Origin: Flavobacterium sp.
Lineage (GTDB): Bacteria; Bacteroidota; Bacteroidia; Flavobacteriales; Flavobacteriaceae
Length of the DNA stretch: 48,728 nt
Assembly: GCF_027484945.1 (NCBI RefSeq)
Contig: NZ_JAIXRZ010000065.1
Location: 1 to 48,728, forward strand
Direction of reading: 5' to 3'
In this document: positions 7,354 through 14,660 of the stretch, one piece after another
Numbering within the stretch: the first letter of the stretch is position 1
Layout: every line of letters begins with the position of its first letter
Position numbers and translations under genes: made by a program
Notes under the pieces: generated by a model
What the model saw: the letters and a program-made list of their open reading frames with translations, nothing else
Database searches by the model: none
What the model was told of the DNA's origin: nothing

Positions 7354-9444
7354 ATGAAAAAAATACTACTTGTATCATTCTTTTGGATTGGAGTATTGCT
7401 ACACGCACAATCGTTTAAGCAAAATCCACCAGTGTTTCCAAATTGTTCAACTGTGGAGGGTGTTGAAACCCAACGGTGTTTTGATCGGGAAGTGCAGTTG
7501 TTTATTTTTCAAAACTTTAAAGCACCCGAACAGTTCAAAGGGACAGTTATTGTGGTTTTTGAAGTGAATGAGAAAGGCGCATTTTTACCTTTATTTATTG
7601 ATGCTGCTGATGAAAATGTGGTCAAAGAATGCCGACGTGTATTTGCACTACTGCCCCAAGTTAAGCCTGCTACATTTAATGGAAATCCAACCTATGCCAA
7701 ATACACGGTTCGTTTTTCGGTGCCTTTAATTAACCCCGATGAGTTACCAAAAGAACCTGTAATTGCAGCTCCTAAAGTGGTAGCCACTACAAAATTTCAA
7801 AAGGATCTGGAATTAAAGGAAATCGATAGTATGGTTTATAAGCCATTTTCTAAACCCCAATTTGAAAGCCGTTTGACAATACCTTTTTCGCATCGTGTTT
7901 ATGGACAATTTGATTGGGCTTTAAACCAAGTTGGAGCTAATTCACACACGTCTTCACAGCCCTATTCCTATGCTGAAGTTGCAAAATATTATAATTTACG
8001 CGAAGCAAATCAAGCGCTAATGCTCAATAAAACCAGTTGGTGGGGGCGGAAATTATGGAATGAAGATTTAGTTGCTTTGCAGGGAGCCGATTATTGGTTT
8101 ACCTTAAATCCGGTGGTTGATTTGCAATTGGGTATGAGTACACCGGCAGCGAAAAAACTAACCTATATCAATACCCGCGGAATTCAAATTCGTGGAGGCT
8201 TAGGCAATGAAGTGAATTTTTCAGCCACTATTTTTGAAAGTCAAGGGCGTTTTGCCGATTATTTCAATGCCTATGCAATGCGTTTAAAGCCTTCTGGTGG
8301 AAATCCTGCAACAATACCTGGAGTAGGAATCGCAAAAGATTTTAAAACCGATGCTTTTGATTTTCCTATGGCAGAGGCCTACATCAACTATGCGCCTGGT
8401 AAACATGTCGATTTTCAGTTGGGACATGGCCGAAATTTTATTGGAGATGGCTACCGCTCCCTTTTATTAACAGACGGCGTAAGTCCGTATCCGTATTTTA
8501 AAATCAATACGAAGTTTTGGAAAATTAAATACACCAACTTGTATACTTGGATGAAGGATAGCCGTCCGGAAGTTACCATTGACGGAACCTATGCAACTAA
8601 ATTTGTAGCGAGTCATTACTTAAGTTGGAATGTTAATTCGCGCCTCAATATAGGCTTGTTTGAGTCGGTTGTTTGGTCCAATCAAAACGACCGTGGATTT
8701 GATATGAATTTTGTAAATCCAATCATTTTTTATAGAGCTGTAGAGTTTTCGTCGTCATCAAAAAGCGGTAATGCATTATTGGGCTTAACAACCAAATACA
8801 AATTCAGTAATAGTGTGAATTTCTATAGTCAATTTTTGTTGGATGAATTTTCTTTGGGTGAAATGCGCTCGGGGAAACGCAGCTGGAAAAATAAATATGC
8901 TTACCAAATTGGTTTGAAATACTATAATGCATTTGCTGTCGATAATTTAATGCTTCAAGTCGAATACAATGCCATTCGTCCGTATGTGTATTCCCATAGT
9001 AATGTTTTGACCAATTATGGGAACAATAACCAGAGTTTGGGGCACCAATGGGGAGGAAATACGCGGGAGTTAGTGGCCATTGCAAAATATTATAAAGGGC
9101 GTTATTACGCAACAGCTAAGGTCAATTATGGCATTCGTGGGTTGGATTTCAACACCGCTGAAGACAATTATAATTATGGGGGGGATATTTATTTGAATTA
9201 TAATGATCTTCGTCCAAAGAATGAAGGTGTCGTGATAGGGCAAGGGAATAAAACATCCATTTTAATTGCCGATATTCAAGCGGGTTATACGCTTAATCCA
9301 ACCACCAATTTAAAAGTATTTGCCAATTTAATATACCGAAATTTTAACCCAACTACTGAAACTACTCAGGTTAAAGACTCCAATACAACTTGGTTTATGG
9401 TTGGAATTCGGACCGATATTTTCAATTGGTATTTTGATTATTAA
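7354..9444 (+). CDS. remB: RemB-like gliding motility / Wzi-type outer-membrane protein
   Basis: This 696-residue protein starts with a signal peptide (MKKILLVSFFWIGVLLHAQS). Residues about 20-130 resemble the TonB C-terminal domain seen in many Bacteroidota envelope proteins (pattern GTVIVVFEVNEKG and LPQVKPATFNG). The remainder is beta-barrel-like, rich in Tyr, Asn and Phe, resembles capsule-assembly Wzi proteins and ends in FDY. In F. johnsoniae the remB gene, a few genes downstream of sprA, encodes a protein of this size; I assign the name from recalled gene order and architecture, not a search. RemB has been linked to gliding motility, but its molecular role is unclear. The ATG at 7354 directly precedes the signal peptide. 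deoC is 4 bases upstream. Confidence 0.72.
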   Translation: MKKILLVSFFWIGVLLHAQSFKQNPPVFPNCSTVEGVETQRCFDREVQLFIFQNFKAPEQFKGTVIVVFEVNEKGAFLPLFIDAADENVVKECRRVFALLPQVKPATFNGNPTYAKYTVRFSVPLINPDELPKEPVIAAPKVVATTKFQKDLELKEIDSMVYKPFSKPQFESRLTIPFSHRVYGQFDWALNQVGANSHTSSQPYSYAEVAKYYNLREANQALMLNKTSWWGRKLWNEDLVALQGADYWFTLNPVVDLQLGMSTPAAKKLTYINTRGIQIRGGLGNEVNFSATIFESQGRFADYFNAYAMRLKPSGGNPATIPGVGIAKDFKTDAFDFPMAEAYINYAPGKHVDFQLGHGRNFIGDGYRSLLLTDGVSPYPYFKINTKFWKIKYTNLYTWMKDSRPEVTIDGTYATKFVASHYLSWNVNSRLNIGLFESVVWSNQNDRGFDMNFVNPIIFYRAVEFSSSSKSGNALLGLTTKYKFSNSVNFYSQFLLDEFSLGEMRSGKRSWKNKYAYQIGLKYYNAFAVDNLMLQVEYNAIRPYVYSHSNVLTNYGNNNQSLGHQWGGNTRELVAIAKYYKGRYYATAKVNYGIRGLDFNTAEDNYNYGGDIYLNYNDLRPKNEGVVIGQGNKTSILIADIQAGYTLNPTTNLKVFANLIYRNFNPTTETTQVKDSNTTWFMVGIRTDIFNWYFDY

Positions 9445-9472
9445 GAATTCAATAATATTTAAGTATTGTTTG

Positions 9473-9503
9473 TTGGCAAATCCTCTTGGATAAACTATTT
9501 TTG
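9473..9503 (+). promoter_or_regulatory. promoter of the ctaB/cox operon
   Basis: TTG (9473-9475), 20 bases, then TATTTTTG (9496-9503). Both boxes and the spacing fit the Bacteroidota housekeeping promoter. Predicted transcription starts about 30 bases before ctaB. Confidence 0.75.
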
Positions 9504-9538
9504 CACCCAATTAATACCTAATTCTTAAACGAATTACC

Positions 9539-10441
9539 TTGAATACAGTTACTGCGTCCCTACATCCGCTGAAAATTATTTTGGATTTCAAAGAAATAAC
9601 CAAAGCCGGTCTTGCGGTTAGTGTTGTTTTTTCTTCTATTGCGGGATATTTATTAGGGGTAAGTGATAAAAACCCATTCAGTTGGTTAACTCTTTTTGTG
9701 TTGGCTGTAGGAGGATATTGTATGGTAGGGGCTTCCAATGCCTTCAATCAAGTCATCGAAAAAGACCTGGATGCTTTAATGGATCGTACAAAAAACCGTC
9801 CGGTACCTTCAGGGCGGATGGCACCCAATGTAGCTTTATTTGTAGCAAGTGCACTTACCATAACGGGTTTGATTTTGTTGTACTGGATTAATCCGAAATC
9901 GGCTATGTTTGGTGCGATTTCAATATTTTTATATACAAGTGTCTATACCCCTTTAAAAGCAGTTACCCCTTTATCGGTATTTGTTGGTGCTTTTCCGGGA
10001 GCAATTCCTTTTATGTTGGGATGGGTGTCGGCAACGAATCACTTTGGAATAGAGGCTGGGACCTTATTTTTGATTCAGTTTTTTTGGCAATTCCCTCATT
10101 TTTGGGCAATAGGATGGTTTTTATATGAAGATTACGAAAAAGCAGGATTTTTTATGTTGCCCACGGGTCAACGGGATAACCGTACAGCCTTGCAAATTAT
10201 TTTATACACACTTTGGTTGATTGTAGCTTCTATTTTGCCAAGCTTTGGTTACACGGGGCAGTTGTATATAAGCACACCAGCTACTATTGCGGTATTGCTT
10301 TTGGGGCTGTGGATGTTATTTTATGCCGTTAAATTATACCGTTTACGCACGCCCAAAGCTGCACGAGTGCTTATGTTAGTTAGTGTTTCTTACATAACTT
10401 TACTGCAAATAATTTACATTACAGATAAATTTTTACGATAG
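9539..10441 (+). CDS. ctaB: protoheme IX farnesyltransferase (heme O synthase)
   Basis: CtaB/CyoE is an inner-membrane UbiA-family prenyltransferase that adds a farnesyl group to heme B to make heme O, the precursor of heme A for aa3 oxidase. The product has 300 residues and about eight or nine membrane spans. The first Asp-rich prenyl diphosphate motif is visible as NAFNQVIEKDLDALMDRTKN (residues 67-86), and the second polar loop as YEDYEKAGFFMLP. No ATG occurs in the first part of the frame, so TTG at 9539 is the probable start, well placed behind the promoter. A subunit III gene follows after 1 base, consistent with an oxidase assembly operon. Confidence 0.95.
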   Translation: MNTVTASLHPLKIILDFKEITKAGLAVSVVFSSIAGYLLGVSDKNPFSWLTLFVLAVGGYCMVGASNAFNQVIEKDLDALMDRTKNRPVPSGRMAPNVALFVASALTITGLILLYWINPKSAMFGAISIFLYTSVYTPLKAVTPLSVFVGAFPGAIPFMLGWVSATNHFGIEAGTLFLIQFFWQFPHFWAIGWFLYEDYEKAGFFMLPTGQRDNRTALQIILYTLWLIVASILPSFGYTGQLYISTPATIAVLLLGLWMLFYAVKLYRLRTPKAARVLMLVSVSYITLLQIIYITDKFLR

Positions 10442-10442
10442 T

Positions 10443-11021
10443 ATGATGACAGCAATTGAAAATAAAGCGCGTACGGAAAGATCCTATAAATTACTATTGA
10501 TTTTTGGGATGATCAGCATAGTAATGCTTTTTGCAGGGTTAACGAGTGCTATGGTGGTGAGTAAATCCCGCCCCGATTGGTTAAAGGATTATGAAATGCC
10601 CACTGCTTTTTTGATTAGTACGGTATTGATTGTACTATGCAGTCTCACATTTTATTTGGCACAACGATTTATTAAACAAGGAAACCGAACGATTACCACC
10701 TTCATGTTGTGGTTAACATTAGTGCTGGGAGGATTGTTTGTGTACTTTCAATTTCAAGGATTTGATCAGTTGTTTGCCCATCGGTTATTTCCAACCGGGA
10801 AGTCGGGTTCAATAACTATTGCATTTATGTATATCCTTGTATATGTGCACTTAGCCCACTTATTTGGAGGCATAATTTCATTATTAATTATAATTTATAA
10901 TCATTTTAAACAAAAGTATACTTCAGCTCAATATATTGGAATTGAGCTGGGTGCGATGTATTGGCATTTTCTAGATGCCTTATGGTTGTATTTATTTTTA
11001 TTTTTGTATTTCTTTAAATGA
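10443..11021 (+). CDS. cytochrome c oxidase subunit III, short form
   Basis: A 192-residue heme-copper oxidase subunit III-like protein with five predicted membrane helices. The C-terminal signature YWHFLDALWLYLFLFLYFF is the classic last helix of subunit III. Subunit III stabilises the catalytic core and proton uptake but binds no metal. Two adjacent ATG codons occur at 10443 and 10446; the first lies 1 base after the ctaB stop. It is shorter than the next subunit III gene and lacks the GFHGFH motif, so the two are paralogues rather than duplicates. It is probably co-transcribed with ctaB. Confidence 0.9.
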   Translation: MMTAIENKARTERSYKLLLIFGMISIVMLFAGLTSAMVVSKSRPDWLKDYEMPTAFLISTVLIVLCSLTFYLAQRFIKQGNRTITTFMLWLTLVLGGLFVYFQFQGFDQLFAHRLFPTGKSGSITIAFMYILVYVHLAHLFGGIISLLIIIYNHFKQKYTSAQYIGIELGAMYWHFLDALWLYLFLFLYFFK

Positions 11022-11031
11022 GAAAAAAATG

Positions 11032-11039
11032 TAAATTTG
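11032..11039 (+). promoter_or_regulatory. possible internal -7 element before long coxIII
   Basis: TAAATTTG lies 25 bases before the ATG at 11065. The nearest TTG (11004-11006) is 25 bases upstream, slightly far, so this is a moderate candidate for a second promoter in the cox operon. Confidence 0.4.
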
Positions 11040-11064
11040 GGAACTTTTTTAACTACTATTTAAT

Positions 11065-12093
11065 ATGGGATCTACAGTTACTACAAACAATGGTGTAGCT
11101 AATGTTTGGAACGGCGGAGGCGCTGAACCGTTAGGAGCGAGCTATGGAAAGTTGATGATGTGGTTTTTCATTCTTTCGGATGCTTTAACCTTTTCTGGAT
11201 TCATAGCTTCATACGGTTTTTCGAGATTTAAATTTATTGAAACATGGCCAATTGCAGATGAAGTATTTACACACTTTCCGTTTATGCATGGTGTGTCAAT
11301 GCCTATGTATTATGTGGCTTTTATGACTTTTGTGCTTATCTTTTCTTCGGTTACTATGGTGTTGGCAGTAGATGCGGGACACCAGTTGAAACAAGGAAAA
11401 GTAGCGCTTTACATGTTTTTAACCATCATCGGGGGTTTAATCTTCGTGGGTTCTCAAGCTTGGGAATGGAAAAACTTTATCAAAGGCGAATACGGAGCTA
11501 TCGAAACCAAAGGAGGTAGTATCTTACAATTCGTAAATTCAAAAGGCGAACACATCAAGTTATCCGATTTTGCGGTCACTCTTCCAGAAGAACGTGAGCA
11601 GTTAACACGAAGTAAAGCAACTTGGTTCATGTCTGAGCCATCATTGCCTTCGTATTCAGTTAATGAAGTAGTTGAAGGCTTCAAAAAAAATCCAGATGTT
11701 TTAGTTCGTACTGAAGTTATTTATTCTGAGGCAACTGCTAAAGGTGCAAGTGGTCTTCACCCAACCTTGAATCATGTAAAACACAAAACAATTTTAACGC
11801 GCGAAGAGTCGCTTAAACGTCTTGAAGCTGCAAAAATTGTTGTTGAAGGTGCTGATTTACACCGAAATGAATATGGAAGTAAATTGTTTGCTGATTTCTT
11901 CTTTTTTATCACCGGATTCCACGGATTCCACGTATTTTCAGGTGTAGTATTCAATATTATTATCTTTATCAATGTGTTATTAGGTACCTACGATAAAAGA
12001 AAATCCTATGAAATGGTTGAAAAAGTAGGTCTTTATTGGCACTTTGTAGACTTAGTTTGGGTATTCGTATTTACTTTCTTCTATTTGGTATAA
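11065..12093 (+). CDS. cytochrome c oxidase subunit III, long form
   Basis: A 342-residue subunit III of a heme-copper oxidase. Early helices (residues about 28-50, 75-100, 115-132), FFITGFHGFHVFSG (about 277-290) and YWHFVDLVWVFVFTFFYL (about 324-341) are standard subunit III motifs. Between them, residues about 135-265 form a hydrophilic insertion rich in Lys and Glu that ordinary subunit III proteins lack; long subunit III proteins of this kind are common in Bacteroidota. The gene is 44 bases after the short paralogue and 20 bases before subunit IV. Catalytic subunits I and II are not in this window. Confidence 0.93.
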   Translation: MGSTVTTNNGVANVWNGGGAEPLGASYGKLMMWFFILSDALTFSGFIASYGFSRFKFIETWPIADEVFTHFPFMHGVSMPMYYVAFMTFVLIFSSVTMVLAVDAGHQLKQGKVALYMFLTIIGGLIFVGSQAWEWKNFIKGEYGAIETKGGSILQFVNSKGEHIKLSDFAVTLPEEREQLTRSKATWFMSEPSLPSYSVNEVVEGFKKNPDVLVRTEVIYSEATAKGASGLHPTLNHVKHKTILTREESLKRLEAAKIVVEGADLHRNEYGSKLFADFFFFITGFHGFHVFSGVVFNIIIFINVLLGTYDKRKSYEMVEKVGLYWHFVDLVWVFVFTFFYLV

Positions 12094-12112
12094 TTTTTAA
12101 AGGCAAAGAATC

Positions 12113-12463
12113 ATGGGACACGAACACGTTTCTAATACAAAAAGAATTTGGCTAGTATTTGGTTATCTATCGATTATTACAATTGTTGAGGTAGCTTTAG
12201 GGATTAAACGTCCCGATTCATTATACCATTCCGATTTCTTAACGATGAATCTATTAAACTGGATCTTCATTATTTTAACTTTAGTAAAGGCTTACTATAT
12301 TGTATGGGCATTCATGCACATGGAAGGTGAAACAAAGGCATTGCGTCGCGCTGTAGTGTGGACAGGGATTTTCCTAATTTTGTATTTGACCTTCATTTTA
12401 TTAGCAGAAGCAGATTATGTTTTCACTGTTTTTAGAGATGCCACTATAAAATGGAATTTTTAA
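12113..12463 (+). CDS. cytochrome c oxidase subunit IV family protein
   Basis: A 116-residue membrane protein with three hydrophobic helices (about 12-30, 44-66 and 80-103), matching the prokaryotic subunit IV family of aa3/caa3 oxidases. The conserved feature is VKAYYIVWAFMHMEGE in the second helix region. The subunit is accessory and may stabilise the CuB site during assembly. The ATG at 12113 lies 19 bases after long coxIII, and a strong terminator follows, so it is the last gene of the ctaB-coxIII-coxIII-coxIV unit. Confidence 0.9.
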   Translation: MGHEHVSNTKRIWLVFGYLSIITIVEVALGIKRPDSLYHSDFLTMNLLNWIFIILTLVKAYYIVWAFMHMEGETKALRRAVVWTGIFLILYLTFILLAEADYVFTVFRDATIKWNF

Positions 12464-12483
12464 CAACACATTATTTATAGTTT

Positions 12484-12510
12484 AAGGTACGCGATAGCGT
12501 ACCTTTTTTT
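12484..12510 (+). terminator. rho-independent terminator of the cox operon
   Basis: Perfect 9-bp stem: AAGGTACGC (12484-12492) with GCGTACCTT (12497-12505), loop GATA, running into a T tract to 12510. Confidence 0.88.
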
Positions 12511-12517
12511 ATTTTTG
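12510..12517 (+). promoter_or_regulatory. -7 element for the SCO/DUF420 operon
   Basis: TATTTTTG directly follows the cox terminator and lies 22 bases before the ATG at 12540. The -33 region would fall in the terminator stem and has no TTG. Confidence 0.45.
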
Positions 12518-12539
12518 TATTAATGAAACCTACCGATTC

Positions 12540-13196
12540 ATGAAAAAGAATATTGTCTTATTCATCTTATTTATATTGCCTATAGTGGCCTACCTTTTTT
12601 TTGCTTCTGGGGTAAATAGTTTTGCCAAACTACCGGTACTTACACCCACAATTCCTAATATCGAAACGTGGTCTACGCTCGATGGTAAAAAGGCAACGCT
12701 CAACAATAAGATTACCATTTTAGGATTTATTGGGTATGATGTAGAAAAACATAAAGGCGGTTTTTTTAATCTATATGAAAAAATTTATAACCGTAATAAG
12801 GATTTTAAAGATTTTCAAATGGTAATGGTCATGCCCCAAGGAACTCAGTCAAAAGTGATTCAATTACAAGAAAGTTTAAAAAAACTAGGGCCACAAACCA
12901 ATTGGAATTTCATTTTTGCACCCCCAAGCGAAATCCAAAATTTCTATAATTCTATGAAGTTAGTTGGAAAATTAGACAGTCAATTGGGTACTCCAAGTGT
13001 TTATATTATTGACAAAAAGCGCAACTTACGTGGCCGCAAGGGGCAAAATAAAAAGGGCGAAGAAGAATACCAAGAAGGTTATAACACTTTTAAAGTGTCC
13101 GATTTATATAACAATATGATTGATGACGTGAAAGTTATCTTAGCGGAATACCGATTAGCTTTAAAAGTGAACAACAAAGCCAACCGCAAGATTTAA
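12540..13196 (+). CDS. SCO-like thioredoxin-fold membrane protein without the CxxxC motif
   Basis: A 218-residue protein with an N-terminal signal anchor (residues about 5-24) and an extracytoplasmic domain. The order of segments (TLDGKKATLNN, then ITILGFIGYD, then VMVMPQ, then TPSVYIIDKKRNLRG) parallels the SCO/thioredoxin fold. At the position where SCO proteins have CxxxC this one reads GYDVEKHKGG, and the protein has no cysteine at all, so it cannot bind copper through thiolates or act as a redox thiol protein. It lies 2 bases upstream of a genuine SCO gene. I infer an assembly or structural partner; the specific function is unknown to me. The C-terminus is strongly basic. Confidence 0.7.
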   Translation: MKKNIVLFILFILPIVAYLFFASGVNSFAKLPVLTPTIPNIETWSTLDGKKATLNNKITILGFIGYDVEKHKGGFFNLYEKIYNRNKDFKDFQMVMVMPQGTQSKVIQLQESLKKLGPQTNWNFIFAPPSEIQNFYNSMKLVGKLDSQLGTPSVYIIDKKRNLRGRKGQNKKGEEEYQEGYNTFKVSDLYNNMIDDVKVILAEYRLALKVNNKANRKI

Positions 13197-13198
13197 GG

Positions 13199-13891
13199 AT
13201 GAAAAACAAATCATACATCGGACTTTCCTTTATTATTTTAGTTTTTGGAATTCTTTTTGTTCCAAAGATTGTGGACCGTATTAAAAACGGTGACGTAGTG
13301 CGTAATGATCGAATGAGTTTATCTTATGAAATTAAAAAAGATGCCGCCAAGTCAAGCTTAGTGATTATGGGTAAGGCCCCCGATTTTAAGTTAACTGATC
13401 AAAATAATAAATGGATTACTAATGCAGATTACAAAGGGAAAGTGTATGTATTGGAATTTTTCTTTTCTACTTGTCCGAGTATCTGCCCCGTAATGAATAA
13501 AAATATGGTTCGGCTTCAAGATACGTTTAGTACTAATCCTAATTTTGGAATTGCTTCCATTTCTATTAATCCCGAAAATGATACTCCAAAGGTTTTAAAT
13601 GAACATGCAAAAAAAATTGGAGTCACTAGTCAAAATTGGCATCTATTGACGGGTGATAAAAACTATATTTTTAATCTTTCCAACAAAGGATTTAATATTT
13701 TTGCAGGAGAGTCTAAAGAAAAAGTAAACGGAGGCTTCGAACATTCTGGCTTGTTTGCTTTGATCGATAAAAATGGTGCTATTCGCTGCAGAAGAGATCA
13801 ACACGGCAATCCAATTCTGTATTATGATGGATTAGAAGAAGCTGGAATAAAAGCAATAACAGAAGATATAAAACTACTTTTAAACGAATAA
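13199..13891 (+). CDS. SCO1/SenC family copper chaperone
   Basis: SCO proteins deliver copper to, or reduce, the CuA site of oxidase subunit II on the periplasmic side. The 230-residue product has an N-terminal membrane anchor (about 6-24). The copper ligands are Cys92 and Cys96 in STCPSICP and His182 in FEHSG. The thioredoxin fold follows the usual order, ending in ALIDKNG. The ATG lies 2 bases after the SCO-like gene, and the DUF420 gene starts 3 bases after its stop, so the four genes 12540-14660 form a tight operon for oxidase maturation. Confidence 0.93.
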   Translation: MKNKSYIGLSFIILVFGILFVPKIVDRIKNGDVVRNDRMSLSYEIKKDAAKSSLVIMGKAPDFKLTDQNNKWITNADYKGKVYVLEFFFSTCPSICPVMNKNMVRLQDTFSTNPNFGIASISINPENDTPKVLNEHAKKIGVTSQNWHLLTGDKNYIFNLSNKGFNIFAGESKEKVNGGFEHSGLFALIDKNGAIRCRRDQHGNPILYYDGLEEAGIKAITEDIKLLLNE

Positions 13892-13894
13892 AAA

Positions 13895-14440
13895 ATGGAA
13901 AATACATCCCTTGTAGAAAAAAAGTTTAAGACCCCTATTATTTTGGTTTCAATCTTGATTCCAGTTGCTGTGGCGGTTTTATTTTCAATAAAATTAAAAG
14001 ATTTCGGAATCAATGTAGAGCCGTTATCCTTTTTGCCTCCAATTTATGCAGGGATTAATGCAATTACAGCCGTATTATTAGTTTGGGCTGTTGCCGCTAT
14101 AAAAAAAGGAGACCGCAAAAAACATGAAAAATTAATGACGGCAGCTATAGCTTGTTCTGTGGTTTTTTTGGTGATGTATGTGGCGTATCATTTAACTTCA
14201 GAATCCACAAAATACGGGGGCGAAGGTCTATTGCGTATTGTATATTTCTTCATTCTAATTAGTCATATTACCTTATCGGTAGCTATTATTCCTTTAGTAC
14301 TTTTCTCGTATGTGAGAGCACTATCTGAACAATTTGATCGTCACCGTAAATTGGCTAAAATCACGTATCCTTTGTGGTTATACGTGGCTGTTACAGGAGT
14401 AATTGTGTATTTGATGATTTCGCCCTACTATGCGCAATAA
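13895..14440 (+). CDS. DUF420 membrane protein, oxidase assembly
   Basis: A 181-residue protein with about five membrane helices, matching the DUF420 family. The charged link RKKHEKLM after the second helix, the YHLTSE segment and DRHRKLAKITYPLWLY before the last helix hold the conserved His and polar residues of the family. DUF420 proteins sit beside cytochrome oxidase genes in many bacteria, and a staphylococcal relative (CtaM, from memory) is needed for aa3-oxidase maturation. Here it directly follows the SCO gene and overlaps the next gene by 11 bases, so a role in oxidase assembly is a reasonable inference. Confidence 0.88.
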   Translation: MENTSLVEKKFKTPIILVSILIPVAVAVLFSIKLKDFGINVEPLSFLPPIYAGINAITAVLLVWAVAAIKKGDRKKHEKLMTAAIACSVVFLVMYVAYHLTSESTKYGGEGLLRIVYFFILISHITLSVAIIPLVLFSYVRALSEQFDRHRKLAKITYPLWLYVAVTGVIVYLMISPYYAQ

Positions 14441-14660
14441 TCGTTTTTTAGCCGCAATTGTTTCCATAGTATGTTCATCGGTAGCTCTAGGGCAGTGTGC
14501 GATGTGTCGCGCTTCTCTCGAAAGTGAAGGTAATGTTGAGAAAGCAGAAGCGGTTAACGACGGTATAGTTTATTTGATGGTTTTTCCCTATTTGTTAGTT
14601 GCAGTAGTGGGCTTTGTTTTGTATCGAATGTTTACCAAGAAAAAGCAAACCGAAGGTTAA
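14430..14660 (+). CDS. small CxxC membrane protein of the cox assembly operon
   Basis: A 76-residue protein with a probable signal peptide (residues 1-21, ending ALG), then the motif QCAMCRASLES with Cys23 and Cys26, and one membrane helix (about 46-66) followed by a basic tail (TKKKQTEG). The start ATG at 14430 lies inside the DUF420 gene, giving an 11-base overlap and likely translational coupling. Similar short proteins beside SCO and DUF420 genes are familiar in flavobacteria but have no established function. The CxxC placed just after the signal peptide would face the periplasm and could bind copper or heme; that is inference. Its stop overlaps the convergent DUF4403 gene by 4 bases. Confidence 0.82.
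   Translation: MRNNRFLAAIVSIVCSSVALGQCAMCRASLESEGNVEKAEAVNDGIVYLMVFPYLLVAVVGFVLYRMFTKKKQTEG

Noticed and set aside
9445..9472. Terminator after remB
   Set aside because: Only a weak CAATA/TATTG pairing without GC base pairs or a proper T tract is visible.
11914..11940. Direct repeat GGATTCCACGGATTCCACG
   Set aside because: It encodes the conserved GFHGFH motif of subunit III, so it is explained by protein conservation.
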